A stretch of 64,000 bases of DNA from Terramyces sp. JEL0728 (Eukaryota > Chytridiomycota > Chytridiomycetes > Rhizophydiales > Terramycetaceae). The stretch lies in the NCBI GenBank assembly GCA_027603945.1, contig JADIIU010000025.1, positions 62,001-126,000 of the forward strand, given 5' to 3'. How positions within the stretch are numbered: position 1 is the stretch's first letter; every line of letters begins with the position of its first letter. Both the position numbers and the translations under genes were made by a program. Of the stretch, positions 10,949 through 22,725 are shown in pieces. The notes below the pieces were generated by a model that was not told the origin of the DNA, searched no databases, and saw only the letters and a program-made list of their open reading frames with translations.

Positions 10949-11029
10949 ACTTAATAACTGTAATGCTCTCGTAGCAGCTTATCGTAATAGTATTGATTTT
11001 TTTAACTTTTTCACTTTTCCACCCTTTTC

Positions 11030-13120
11030 ATGTCAGTCATAATCGCACTTCTTCTACTGGTGATTGCGCTAATCACAGCAACCGTATTAAATTATTATGG
11101 AGATCGAAACAAATTCCCGTGGTACGTCCAAATTACCTGCTTTATTTCATATTTCTTTCCATTCACCATTATTGTGATGCTGCCGTTGGACTTGACCTCA
11201 GTAAAATCCTACTAATACAGACGCAATATAGATACTGCCTTGACAACTCAGATACACCACAGAATTGCGAAGAGCCATTGGCGCAACTATCGGAAGAATT
11301 TCTGTATGGGTTTTGGCAAGTTGTATACTGGATTACATTCAACATCCAAATGTTTATTGTTCCAGTTATGCAAGGATATGTTAGATCTGGGGGCTTTACA
11401 TTCAAGAAAAGACTGTACGATGGGATTATGGAGAATATCATTTTCTACGCTGCAATTGGAGTGCCTTCGATTGGATTCTTGTTGTACGCAATATTTGGAT
11501 TGAGTGTTCCAGTGTATTATTAATGTAATTTTAGTGAATCACTGTTGGACTTGGCTATCCCTGCATCAAATGCCTACGGTTTGGTCTTGCTAACTCTGTT
11601 TATGAGTTTTGGACTGGTTGAAATACCAAGGGGATTATGGGTTTCAGCAAGCGTGCAATGGAAGTTGCGTTCATTGGAAAATGAGGCTCCCCAAATAAAG
11701 GAATCCTGTGTGGATGCCGAGGCAGAAGTTTACGAAGTTGCGAGGGTAGGTTTGACTTTATGGTAGATATTAGGAGCTGCTTCAGCAAGGATAGCTAACG
11801 ATGATCCTCTTAGACCAAAATTAGACCGAATTTTAGAATTGGTAGTTTTTCCTAATCAAGTGCCCTTTGGCTTTGACAGAGAGAAATGGCCCAATTGAAA
11901 ATACTCCACAAAAGTTCACCGAAGCTGATTTGATTTCACTTAAAGCCAGAATTGTCAGAGCCAATTTCCTTCATGTTCGTGAGCAAGCGTGAATTTCAAT
12001 TAATGCTAGTCGACTGAAAATTCTTGAAGCAAAAGCATTCTTTTATCAAGATATAATTGCCAACTTCAACAATGGCAACCACATTTTGGAATCTCCCTTC
12101 TTTCATGTTAAAGATGATCAATACAAACCATTAAAGCTAACGGCTGCCTGGTGGTGGTATGTATGGGTACAGCCAATCGCTCAAAAGGTGTTGAGCGTAG
12201 TGTGTCTCGTTGGGACAATCTTGATTCTTTGGTCTGAATCGACTTTTCAGTTTTCTTCCAATGTGCGCTTATCAATTCCAGCATTGTTCCTTGACCCTTT
12301 GAACAAGTCTTACTTTACAATTGAAGTATTTATTACTAACATAGCTGCTCTCTGTACTTTTTATTTGCTACATGTGCACCTGCACTTATTCAACCTTGTT
12401 GAAAATCAAGATTTTTGATTTTTATCAAATGGTACAAAACCACCACACTGACGAAGTGTCTCTGTTGTTTGTCGGAGCCTATCTTTGCAAACTTACATTT
12501 CCCCTTTGCTATAACTTTTTAAATATGGGTGATTTAGCGCAGGGGACAAAAGTTCCAAATTCTACAGTGGCTGATTACAGTTCATCGCCAGTATTTATCC
12601 AGGTAAGTTGCCTTTAACTTTAGTATCTTGGGCCAGCGGTGAATTTAACTCCGCTCTTTGGGGATCGTTACAATGATTGGGTTGCATTCATGATATTGTT
12701 TGTGTGCATAATATTTGCAGTTAATTTACACGGCAAACTACTTCGATTATGCAATATTAACAACTATTTCTACGAAACTATCAAAGAAAACAATACCGAT
12801 GTGGAAGATGGGAGACAAATGTTGGAGTTGGGTAATTTTTATTAATGTAAGCTCGTACCGCGGAATTAAGAAGATTGCAAAGAGAAGACAGATCTGGACG
12901 ACTGGCCGAGATGCCAAGAGCCAGAAACACCGCCGAGCTGCTGGCAAGATATAGAGAGAGAGGCGTTGATGTAGGGCCAAGTACTGCCAAATCGATTCCG
13001 CCAGGGAATGCCACTAAAACCTCTAATGTCAGCAGTTCCGCACCAGAAAGCGAATCTAGATCGACAAGAGTATTTGGAAACAAGAAAACCAAAAACGGAT
13101 ATCAATCGTTGCTGGGCTAA
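11030..13120 (+). CDS. LMBRD2: LMBR1-family membrane protein, LMBD2 type
   Basis: Nine exons give a 642-residue polytopic membrane protein of the LMBR1 superfamily. Diagnostic segments are LPLDLTSTQYRYC, WQVVYW...QMFIVPVMQGY, GLVEIPRGLW, a central coiled-coil loop, then YSTLLKIKIFDFYQ and LCKLTFPLCYNFLN. Introns are 11201-11220, 11514-11534, 11746-11766, 11842-11860, 11989-12009, 12326-12344, 12603-12623 and 12832-12851. Animal LMBRD2 has been linked to GPCR signalling; its fungal role is unclear. The C-terminal tail is basic and Ser rich and probably cytosolic. Start chosen at the ATG before TM1, in line with human LMBRD2. Confidence 0.88.
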
Positions 13121-13313
13121 TTAGTTTAATATAATTTTATATGGTTCATAACTGTGTCCTATAATGCCACTGTTGCCAGAGAAATATCGTCCTATTAATC
13201 TGGGCATAATATGAATGTTGGTATTTCCAACGCTGACTGCTTTACTCACATTTCGTTTGCAGAACATTTAGCAAAAAGGAGGTACTGACAAAGTATTGCT
13301 GGTAGAGAGCATT

Positions 13314-14461
13314 TTATTCAAACATTTTTTGATACAATTTCTTTTCCTTTTGCTGCTTGATTTTCATTGCAGCAGTTACTTGGTCGCGCAAACCAACAAT
13401 ACTTTTGTCATCACCCTTCAATGTTTGCAATGCCTTATCCAAGTCGCCGTCCTTGTATAAACTGAAGCCCAATCTGTAGTTGATTTTGGTGGTGTCGAGT
13501 GATACTTTGAACTTGTCTCGAATCAAATCAATAATTTCAAAGACTCTTTCTGACTTTTTGGTTACATCAGCATAGTCTGCTAATTTCAAAGAAGCAAGGG
13601 TAATGTTTGACAGGCAAGAGAGCTTAATGTCGTAGTACTTTTGCTTATATTCCTGAGAGAGTTCGTCGTTTTCTAGGGGGATAGGATCAACAGATTCCAA
13701 ATAACGGATAGACTTGAGAAACTTGGTTCTTGCTTTTTGGTAAACCATTTGATCGTTGGATTTTAAAGCTTCCTTTAATAATTCCGATCCAAATGCTTTG
13801 ATTTCATCTGCATACTGTAAATATTCATCTGGATGATCATCCGGTCTCTTTTCATTGTCTTCAACATAATCAGCATACTTGTCTCCATCTTCAACAATCC
13901 CATCATCTTGATCTGGCAACAATTCACCACATTCAGCAATCTTGCAGTCCAAATTTGGTTTGTCGTTGGCTCCTTTTTCAGTATTTTCTAATAAACGAAC
14001 GACATTCATTCCTTTTATCACCTTTCCAAAGACGACATGTTTTCCATCCAAGTGCGGTGTAGGTACAGTAGTGATAAAGAATTGAGAACCATTTGTGTTT
14101 GGTCCCGCATTAGCCATCGATAGCAATCCTGGACGATCATGAATGTGAATGAAATTTTCATCGTCAAACTGTATTAAAGCAGATTACCTTTTCCCCATAG
14201 ATTGAGACACCGCCAGTACCGTTATGGTTGGTAAAGTCCCCGCCTATATTAATCAAACGAACCTTGAATCATGAAACCCTTGATTATACGGTGGAAAGTA
14301 GAGTTCTTGTATCCCAAGAAACGATCTCCTTCAACCCCTTTGCATAAATCAACAAAGTTCTTTACAGTCTTTGGAACATCTGGAAACAATTCAAAAACAA
14401 TCCTCCCAACCGACTCATTCCCAACCGAGACGTCAAAATAGCAACGTTGATTCACTGTCAT
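13314..14461 (-). CDS. CPR6: Cyclophilin-40 peptidyl-prolyl isomerase with TPR domain
   Basis: Residues 1 to about 170 form a cyclophilin domain: [43 protein letters not shown] and [10 protein letters not shown], with the catalytic Arg (FHR) and the GSQFFIT core intact. A linker and C-terminal helical TPR repeats follow, as in Cyp40/Cpr6/Cpr7, which bind the Hsp90 C-terminus. Two 19-nt introns at 14244-14262 and 14169-14187 flank the GGDF exon. Spliced length is 369 residues, the usual size for Cyp40. It is convergent with LMBD2. Confidence 0.93.
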
Positions 14462-14511
14462 TTTTCAACAAAAAAAATTGAGCTCACAAACCACGATTAT
14501 TGCAATCTAAT

Positions 14512-16090
14512 TTATTTACTTTTGAGAATTTGCTGCATCAGAGTGTCGTTTGCCGCAACACAGCTTCCACCAACGATAACTTCGTGGCCGTATTCTCTTC
14601 CTTTGCTTACCAACAGATTTACTTCGCTGTTTCTAAAACCACCGACATAATACACTAGAATCTTTTGAAAGTCGAAAACATTCCGTTTCAGCCAACCGCC
14701 AGTAGCGCATTTGAATAGTGCGGATTCAAATAGACCATTTACAATGTCCTTCTTGGTGTGCTTGGACCGAACCTTATGGAGCTGCTGAAATACTTTTTGA
14801 ATCCATAAAAATGTGGGTTTTCTCTTTTGTGGGTCTGCTGTCATCTGCAGTACAAATTCTTTCTTTAAATTCTCTTCCAAATGAGGATCTATTTCATATT
14901 TTGATACGTTGTACATTCTCATAGTTAAAAGCAGCAAGTCCCTGTGATAAACTTCTACTTACCGAACCTTGAACCTTTTGGATTTTAGCAAATCAATTAT
15001 TTGGTACATGAACGAATCAGGCGACAATATTTCATCCAGTCCTGTAAGTTCTAAATTTTCTTTTTGTTTAGCTTCGATTATTGCAGATACTAATACTAGA
15101 AATGCTTCGTGCTCCATCAAGCAATCCAAATCTTTGTAATTTTCCTCCCCAATGTTGAACAAGAATTCATTCAATTGGTTTCTATTTTAGTTCTATTTAC
15201 TGTACAAACCCATATCCATCATCCATATTCAGCAAAGTGTCAATAACAAACAGAGTGTGTGGATCCATTCCATGGCAAGTCGTAAAAATCGCATCAGGGT
15301 CTTTGTCAATTTTAGAAAGCAACAATTCACAAGGTACCATCACTTGGTTGTCTTTTCTTGTGAACGTGTCATTCACTAAATCTAAGAGATTTGTTGAACT
15401 GAGATCCAAATCAACAGTCTATTTTAGAACAAAGTACCCTATCAATCAATACGACTGCCACTTGTTTATCGCTGGCCATCCTTGGACAATCAACCGAGAA
15501 ATCCACCAGTGCCTTTGCAACTTTTTTACTGGTAGTCCCCAGGTAAAATACAGTCTGGTTAATCGATGCATACCTAGTTTATCTATAATTACCTAATATT
15601 AACAGAAATAAACCTCTTTTATATTCATGTAGTCCAGCAGATCGCTCAGCTCCGCATGAATTTCCATCTCATTGAAAATTGGAAACACAGTTGAATTCAA
15701 AACAAAACAGTTTTTAGAGAACCAAATTGCAGGACTGAAGTAATGGATTCCTACCGATCCATTCTTTTTTGAAAGTGCCAATCGAACAGCTTCAAAGTAG
15801 GTGTCTGTTTCAACATTCCATCTCCCTGCCAAAGATTCGTCCAAATTATTCAGATGCGAATATTCCGAGATAAAAGTAACAATATTTAATGAACTCGTTT
15901 GAAGCTCCAGCAGCTCTTTTGAATGTATGGACAAGTGACTGGAAACAAATACAATGACGTTTTCGCTGCTTTTTAGCTGATTAAATGGCATCGCATTGAC
16001 CAGAATTGGTTTATATTTCGAATATTTGAGTATCAGCAATGCCTTTTCATCCACATAAATTTTACTGTGTTCAAAATCAAGATTCAACAT
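14512..16090 (-). CDS. Sec1/Munc18-family protein, SCFD2-like
   Basis: The spliced product (486 residues) has the SM-protein core motif VAVVLIDRTVDLDLSS, preceded by VFYLGTTSKKVAKALVDF. A C-terminal SM signature follows: FKVRDLLLLTMRMY and KILVYYVGGFRNSEVNLL...EVIVGGS. SM proteins clasp SNARE bundles in vesicle fusion. The short length and divergent N-terminus resemble SCFD2 more than Sec1, Sly1 or Vps45, so I call it SCFD2-like. Simple introns are 15419-15437, 15182-15200 and 14942-14962. Between exon 1 and exon 2 the gap is 59 nt (15555-15613) and splits perfectly into three intron-sized units. Total coding length is a multiple of three only when all 59 nt are removed. Confidence 0.75.
15555..15613 (-). 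other. Three stacked intron units with no exon between them
   Basis: Read on the minus strand after the GAG codon at 15614-15616, three consecutive units each start with GT, contain a TAAY-like element and end in AG: 15593-15613 (21 nt), 15574-15592 (19 nt) and 15555-15573 (19 nt). Each boundary is AG|GT. All 59 nt must be removed to join KE to TVFYLG in the SM-family frame. Removal of each unit in turn would regenerate a 5' splice site, as in recursive splicing. The alternative is a single 59-nt intron, which would be more than twice the length of nearly every other intron here. Confidence 0.7.
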
Positions 16091-16261
16091 TGAAAGTTAA
16101 AAAATTAATATTTGATTCTGGGTCCTTAATTGCCGGTAGGATCTATGAAATTAAGAAAGCCTCGGATTACGGATGTATGCGTAGAATCCTTGTATAAAGC
16201 ACACTGCTTTGTTTCAAATCCTAACTGGGGCTTGAAATGGCTGAAAATTTTTATTTTTTTT

Positions 16262-16783
16262 ATGAGCACAGCGAGAGGAAAAACAGGACAAAAGAAGCAG
16301 GGCCAAAAGTACAAGAACGCATTCGCCTTTGTTCCGAATAAATTCTCACCAGTTGCAATAAAGATTGCTGCTACTCCTATACAGGGTGTATGTCAACGCT
16401 GTAAAGATATTATTGAATGGAAACAGAGAATGGGAAAATACAAGCCGTTGACACAACCAAAAACTTGTCTTTCCTGTCAGCAAAAGAAAATTTACTGTGC
16501 ATACCATGTATTATGTCAATCATGTTCAGCAGAGAAACAGAAATGTGCCAAGTGCCATGAAGGTGATATCGCTGTTCAGATGGAAAAAAAGAAGGAAGAA
16601 GTGGTAAAGGAAGAGCAGGAACTGGAATATAAAATTTCATTGTTGAATGAAAGACAGAAGAGAAGCTACAGACGAAAGTTGGAAAGAGGGGATGAGGAAG
16701 GAGCAAGCAAGATATTGGGTAGCGCCAGCGTCGGCGACTATTCTGATGATGATTTCTTTGATGATGAGGATGTCGAAGAATAA
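16262..16783 (+). CDS. C9orf85-family (DUF2039) zinc-ribbon protein
   Basis: Intron-free, 173 residues from the ATG at 16262 (MSTARGKTGQKKQGQKYKN). The block CQRCKDIIEWKQRMGKYKPL, then CLSCQQKKIYCAYH, then CQSCSAEKQKCAKC, is the C9orf85/DUF2039 domain, with paired CxxC zinc knuckles and the conserved YKPL and AYH motifs. The C-terminus is a Lys/Glu coiled coil ending in a very acidic tail. The family is conserved across eukaryotes but its molecular role is not established. An upstream in-frame extension lacks conservation and was not used. Confidence 0.88.
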   Translation: MSTARGKTGQKKQGQKYKNAFAFVPNKFSPVAIKIAATPIQGVCQRCKDIIEWKQRMGKYKPLTQPKTCLSCQQKKIYCAYHVLCQSCSAEKQKCAKCHEGDIAVQMEKKKEEVVKEEQELEYKISLLNERQKRSYRRKLERGDEEGASKILGSASVGDYSDDDFFDDEDVEE

Positions 16784-16889
16784 AATTATTTTGGTAGAAT
16801 GTCGTTTCACATTGAATTACCAGGAGAGATTCGTGTCAAACAATAAAATTTAACTATGCAATTGCCAGGACTGAGCTTCTCATGTTTCT

Positions 16890-17472
16890 TTATTTCAGAA
16901 GCTGCAACACACGCATTTCCAATTCGCGGAGGTGTAAATCTTCATCTGCTTCAATTTCTCTCAGCGCTTTACAAAGATTTAATAAATAGTCGCAATTCTT
17001 TCCGCTTGGCCCAATGGTAATACTAATTTGCCTCGCCATCGAATCTAAATCGGCAGGTCCCAAATAATTGTCATTGCGGTAATCAGCAATGTACAAAAAG
17101 GATTCTATCACTCCTTCTTTAGTATATACCTTGACTGTTTTCATTTCATATCCTCCCTTTTCCCTGAAATCCAAGTGGTCGAAAACCGCTTGTTTGTTTT
17201 CTTCAGCAATTTCATATATACATCCATATACCTTATCATCTGTGATAGTAGCATCCATACTGGAGTATTTTTCTTTCCATTCCTCGTATTTTATAAGCGT
17301 AACAACTCTGCCTGGAGTTTCTTCAGTCCCACGATGATCCTTGTTAACAAAATCGTACTGTTGATCCCTGCCAGAATCGCCGGACATAGCCAGTAATATA
17401 ACCTGCTAATCTGCGTTCATATGGGAAGTCTACTTTCCAAATTAATGATCCGTATCCAAATATCCAGGTCAT
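16890..17472 (-). CDS. ChaC-type gamma-glutamylcyclotransferase
   Basis: One 19-nt intron (17340-17358) gives 187 residues. The start at 17472 places the GGCT signature [13 protein letters not shown] at the N-terminus; then [23 protein letters not shown] follows, spanning the intron. The glutathione-specific ChaC family releases 5-oxoproline from the gamma-glutamyl group of glutathione in the cytosol. The catalytic Glu region is present as [15 protein letters not shown] sequence ([12 protein letters not shown]). An upstream in-frame ATG adds 24 residues with no family match. Length is typical for ChaC1/ChaC2-like proteins. Confidence 0.92.
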
Positions 17473-18804
17473 ATTTATAGATTCTAAAATGAAAAATTCA
17501 AACCCAAGCTGCAAGCAATATTCTTCTGCAAAAGGAAAATTCATGCTATCTAGTATATCGCCGATTCAAGAATATCGGCCTATGGTAGAGACTTGAAGTT
17601 GCTTTAACCCAACACTACAATAATATTCTCGATTTCAACCAGAGTAAATTTCGTAGTGTTTCGACATAAACGTACATTGCAAAAATGATTATCGGCCTCA
17701 ACATTGAATCCAACTTGAGGTGCTCCTTGAGATTGGTAGATATAAGATTATATTAAAAATAGCTCAATCAGGATACGGTCAAGAAAACCATTTACACTGA
17801 CCAATAGTTAGATTGTTGGTTGGTATGCAACTCTTTACCCGTTCCAGCCCCAAATGAGATCCGGCTAAACTCTAGGTTGTGTTCTATGAATGCCCAGCTG
17901 CAAAATCAAAGATAGGCTTAATTTCCTTCAAGACAACTAAATATCAGCAGAATCTAGTATCATGGGCATTCTTTACCAACACAAAGTTGGTGTGGAGGCT
18001 AACTTTCAGGGTTGTTGATCCAGCTAACACTATCAAACCAACTTGGTAACACGAATCTAAGCAATTGACTGCATCAAAACATACTCCGTTTAAAGAGGTC
18101 AAGAATTGATATCCAGCACAGTTCTCAATATTGAAACTCCCAATTCCTTTCAAACTTTATTATTGGTCCTCCCAAAGTAGTATCCTTCCGTATTCGGAAG
18201 TTTGAGATTCACTTTCAATAGATAACCAAAGAAATCCAAAGTTCCTTACCATCAACACACATGTAGTTGGGTAGAGTTTGCAATTCGAAGGGATTTCGCA
18301 AGATAACAAGGTGAGGAACTACAGTATCAATTAAACCGAAACATTCACACTTTAAATGGTGTAATAAATTTTAAAATAAACTACTAATCAAGCATTTGAA
18401 GAACTCTCTTCTAAAACGATGCTTTCATTTAAGGTGTTCAAGATGATAAGTTTTAACAGCAAAAAAGTGGCAAATCTTAAATGAAAACCTAGCTGATGCC
18501 AATTTTTTACTTCATGTCTCCCGGATAACTATGAGATTAAAAGAAAGTTTGGCTAAATTATTGCGAATTAAAGTCAATTTGCCTGTGTTGATAACCTCAT
18601 TATATTTAATCGCGTAAATAATCACTTGGTATGAAAACCCAAAAACTAGCTCGAGTTAGCAATACATTACAATTATCTCTCCTATAGGGTATCGTAATTA
18701 CCTTTTTTTATTTATTTGCACCTATAATAAAGTTTCCATTGTTACATTTGCATTGTTTGATTTTTGAAATATAACTTTGTTTGAATTCACTCATTGTTGC
18801 AAAA
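17473..18804. other. Gene-poor stretch with possible decayed coding remnant
   Basis: This 1.3-kb segment is the largest without a supported gene. On the minus strand, short open pieces between about 17938 and 18359 are unusually Cys and Leu rich (for example NGVCFDAVNCLDSCYQ). They sit in the same orientation but need frame jumps that do not match the 18-24 nt intron pattern. I read this as a possible degenerate gene for a secreted or Cys-rich protein, or chance. The rest is AT rich, with no tRNA, rRNA or transposon signature that I could see. The right end is the promoter side of the acyl-CoA synthetase gene. Confidence 0.35.
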
Positions 18805-20969
18805 ATGAACAAGTCAAGAAAATCTGTTGCAGAAGCACCGCTAACTGCGCAAGCAAATTATCTCTATACTTATGAAATCGATGAAGATGATATTGAAGGA
18901 GAAGGAAAGGTACGACAATTGACTGACATTAGCCCCGAAGATCTATATCCTGCAAAGGCAAGGATTTACAAGATTTTAATCTCCCTCCAGGCATCAACAA
19001 TCTGCATGACAACTTTCTTCGAGGAGTGCAACTTTCTGGTAAATTTTCGTTAACCTTAGCTGACAAAAACTATTTAGGAGCTCGAATCAAATTAGACAAT
19101 GGCAATTTCGGCCCTTATGAATGGCAATCGTACAATCAAATATACACCAGGGTTAAGAATTTAGGGTATACTATTATTGTTAATTATAGTTCTGCTTTGG
19201 TAGAGCGAGGCTTTAAAAAAGACACCAAAATTGGAATCTTTAGTATTAATCGAATAGAATGGGTTCTTTTCGAACAAGCATGCTGCATGTACAGTTACGT
19301 TAATGTCCCTCTTTACGATACACTTGGCGATGAAGCTGTTAATCACATTATTGGAATATGTGAGATTCCTATTATTGCAGCAACATCAGATAAAGCTGAA
19401 TTCCTGTTGCAAATGATTGACAAATTGCCCACACTGAAGACGATTATTATAATGGATAACGTAGTAACAGATAAAATCAAAAATTTCAAGAAAAGCTCTA
19501 TCGAAATCGTCAAATTATCTGATTTAGAAGTAGAAGGAGCAAAAAATGTTAAAGACAGAGTTATTACCAATTCTGAGACAGTTGCCACGATTTGCTTTAC
19601 CTCAGGCACAACTGGGTTACCAAAAGGAGCAGTAATTACTCATGGAAATTTGCTTTCTTTTGTAACTGGTGCTCTTCATATGGCAAAAAATCAGGAACTT
19701 TACAACTTCTGTGAAAGCGATGTGCATATCTCATATTTGCCTCTTGCCCACATTTTCGAAAGAGTTGTGCAAACTTATATTATTTACGTCGGGGCCAGTG
19801 TTGGGTTCTATCAAGGTGATACATTGAAATTGCTAGAGGATGTGGCCGAGTTGAAACCAACCATTTTTGTATCTGTTCCAAGATTATTCAATAGAATTTA
19901 CGATAAAGTAATGTCTGGTGTGAAGGAAGCAGGAGGATTGTCTGCTTCAATATTCAACTATGCATATGCAGCAAAAAAGTACTGGCTTGAATCAGGCTAT
20001 GTTGGTCATTCAGTGTGGGATTATATTGTATTTGGTAAAATTCGCGAAAAATTGGGTGGGCGAGTCAAATGTATGATTACTGGAGCAGCTCCTATTTCGG
20101 CTGAAGTCACTGATTTTTTGAAAATCTGTTTTTCAATCCAGTTGATCGAAGGATATGGCCAAACTGAAACCACAGCAGGAACTTGCACAGTAATTTTGCA
20201 CTAATTAGACAATTATGAAAGACATTTCTTCCGGCCATATTGGGATTCCTATGCCACAATGCATGGTTAAACTAAGAGATGTCCCTAGTATGAATTACAC
20301 TTCCAACGATAAACCGTATCCTCGAGGTGAAATATGTGTAAAAGGAACTAATGTTTTCAAAGGCTACTACAAAGAACCTTCAAAAACAGGTAACTGGATA
20401 ACTTAAAACAGCTGAAACTTTATCTAAAGATGGATGGTGTTTCACAGGCGACATTGGGTATTGGGATGAACGCGGAAGACTGCACATCGTCGACCGAGTG
20501 AAGAATATTTTCAAACTAGCCCAAGGAGAATACATTGCACCAGAAAAGTAATTATTGAATAATTTAGAATTGAAATCATCTATCAAAAACATGAAACTAT
20601 TGCCCAAGCATTTGTATATGGTGATTCATTAAAGTCATCATTGGTTGGAATAATTGGTAGAATCTCATTAATGTAGTGCCTGATGTTCCTCAATTTGCAA
20701 AGTGGGCGGCATTGCAAGGTATTTCTGGTGCCGTTGAAGAGATTGTCGGGGTAGAAAATACCAAAGATCAATTTGTGAAATTGTTGACACAAATTGGAAA
20801 AGAAGGTGGGTTAAAGGGTTTTGAAAATGTGAAAAAGGTATTTTTCGATTTGGACCCTTTCTCAGTCGAAAATGGTCTTCTTACTCCAACTTTTAAATTA
20901 AAAAGACATGAAGCTAAAATCAAGTACCAAAAGGAAATTGATAATATGTATGTTCAAATCAAAGAATAA
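18805..20969 (+). CDS. Long-chain fatty acyl-CoA synthetase
   Basis: The 671-residue spliced product has all ACSL motifs: GKPRRS near the N-terminus, [15 protein letters not shown] (P-loop, around residue 243), [36 protein letters not shown] and [12 protein letters not shown]. It activates long-chain fatty acids to acyl-CoA for lipid synthesis or beta-oxidation, probably at ER or peroxisome membranes. Introns are 18910-18932, 19039-19059, 19166-19189, 20189-20207, 20390-20411, 20548-20567 and 20657-20676. Those at 19039 (21 nt) and 19166 (24 nt) are in phase and lack stops. I remove them because the family motifs [10 protein letters not shown] and NLGSALVERG appear only then. Start is the first ATG, at 18805. 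Confidence 0.93.
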
Positions 20970-20990
20970 ATGCATGCTTTTAGTTAATAG

Positions 20991-22697
20991 CTACTCGTTT
21001 TGACCAAAGAGTGAATCACCAAGCCTTCCAATCCAGTTTCCAAGTTGCCCAACAATTGAAGGTGCAGTGGGTTTCTGTGAAGCTTGATAAACATATTCAT
21101 ATGGGCCATTTACAGCGGTTTCAGGAGGAAATGGATCAAACGACAATAAAGTTTCCATTGCCCCTTTCGGCAAGTAAGTGAGGAAGTTGGATGCATCGGA
21201 AAGGATGACCAACCTTTGGCAGTTCAAAGGGAGTTGCTCCAAAGCATCAAAATGTTTTTGTAGTTTAATTTTTTCGTCAGAGTGCTTTTGTAGTCCGTTC
21301 AATTGATATTCCTACACATAAGCTGACTTACTTACATCGTACACCTTTTTAGTAGTTGATTTTAACCATTCTTGCAGTTCAGGCACTTTCCAAATATAGT
21401 AAATGTTTTCAATATGAAGTGCTATCAAAAATTTTAAAAAAGTATTTGATTCTTCTCTGAAGAAATCATCTTGGACAATTGGGTCGTAGATTTCTAGTTT
21501 CTCATAGATTCCTTTAACCACAGAAGGAAACTTTGCAATTGCGACTTCCAAAAACTCGGTGCTCTTGGCTATATTCTAGGTTAATTGCAGGTACTAATCC
21601 ATCTGATTCCCATTGGCAAACTGCTTTTCCAAAACAACTATTTGGAAGGAAATCCAAGTCGAAACTTTTGCAAAAATCCGAATAGAATTCGATATAGAAT
21701 GAGTATTGTTTCGATTTGATAGCTAGAAAGTCCAGTAGCAGCACGCAACCAACTGGGTCATTTTCGGGATCCAAGGTAAAAAGAAATTTCAAAATTTCAA
21801 AAGCAGTCTTCCAACAACCTGCAATCAATTCAAGTTACCTTTTCTGGACAAAAATTGAATATACTTGAATAATGCAAAGTAAACTGGCCGGTTTTCCACT
21901 CTGTCATAATTTAAACGCGCTTTTCCATTGATCTTGAAAGAATTAGAGGCTGATTTTTCGAAAGCAAACACCGACTTTTCAATGTATTCGAATGCACTGT
22001 CCATATCTCCATTTTGTTTGCATACTTCGCTCATTTGAAGCAAGGCAGAAAAATGGAAGGGATACTGCTGCAATATATAGAAAATTGCATTTGGGTCGTG
22101 GGTTTCAATTGCATTGAAGAACTGTTTCTGCAGTGATTGATAATCTTCAGAATGAACCAGCGTAAACACTTTGACATCAGTTAAAGGGTCGCATTCTAGA
22201 TGAGCAATTAGATACCTAAAATTTCCATACTCACATAAGAGGAAACTTTGGGCCAGCTCAATTTTGGCGATACAATTAGCTTTCGCTTCCCAATTTTCTG
22301 CATTTCAACAGCGGCACCAAACCGGCGTTTCATTTCTGTAATATAATCAAGACTTTTCAAATCAAATTTCCATAGCAGAGTGATATCTTTATGCACTGTA
22401 ATTGTGTCCACTTTGCCAAACTTGTCGTTGATTTCTTTAATGATGGAGTCTATGTCCTCTTCCGCTTGTTTCTTTGCTGGTTTGTTTTTCTTTTTTGTTT
22501 TCCTCTTTGTTGCTGGCTCAGGCGTTTCTTCAATATGGACTGGAGGTTCCTCTGTTTCCGGTACAGATTGATCTTCAAGCTCTTTATTAAGGAAATATAA
22601 CCAACTCAAACAAATTCACCTTCTTTTCATTGTATATAATCTCCTCTTCGCTCTCTTCCTGTAGCTCCTCTTTATTCAGTTTTCTAAATTTCCTCAT
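20991..22697 (-). CDS. TCF25: TCF25 / Rqc1 homologue (ribosome quality control)
   Basis: Six exons give 533 residues. The N-terminus is acidic then Lys rich, as in the family. The core reads FTLVHSEDYQSLQKQFFNAIETHDPN, LQQYPFHFSALLQMSEV, and RKGCWKTAFEILKFLFTLDPENDPVGCVLLLDFLAIK, all TCF25 hallmarks. In yeast Rqc1 acts with Ltn1 on stalled 60S-nascent chain complexes. Introns are 22580-22601, 22196-22215, 21819-21838, 21576-21594 and 21312-21335. The intron at 22580 ends AAAGAG. The gene starts only 28 bp from the divergent start of the HECT ligase gene. It ends 21 bp from the stop of the acyl-CoA synthetase gene. Confidence 0.92.
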
Positions 22698-22725
22698 AAA
22701 AAATTTCAAGTTTTTTTGATCAGAA

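Noticed and set aside
12372..12418. Apparent TTG-ending intron in LMBD2 joining two frames near 12380-12410
   Set aside because: A canonical 19-nt intron slightly upstream (12326-12344) explains the frame change and gives the expected family sequence, so no unusual splice site is needed.
17550..17700. U2-like snRNA (ATCGGCC near 17572-17580)
   Set aside because: The similarity stops after a few bases; no branch-recognition GTAGTA in the right place, no Sm site.
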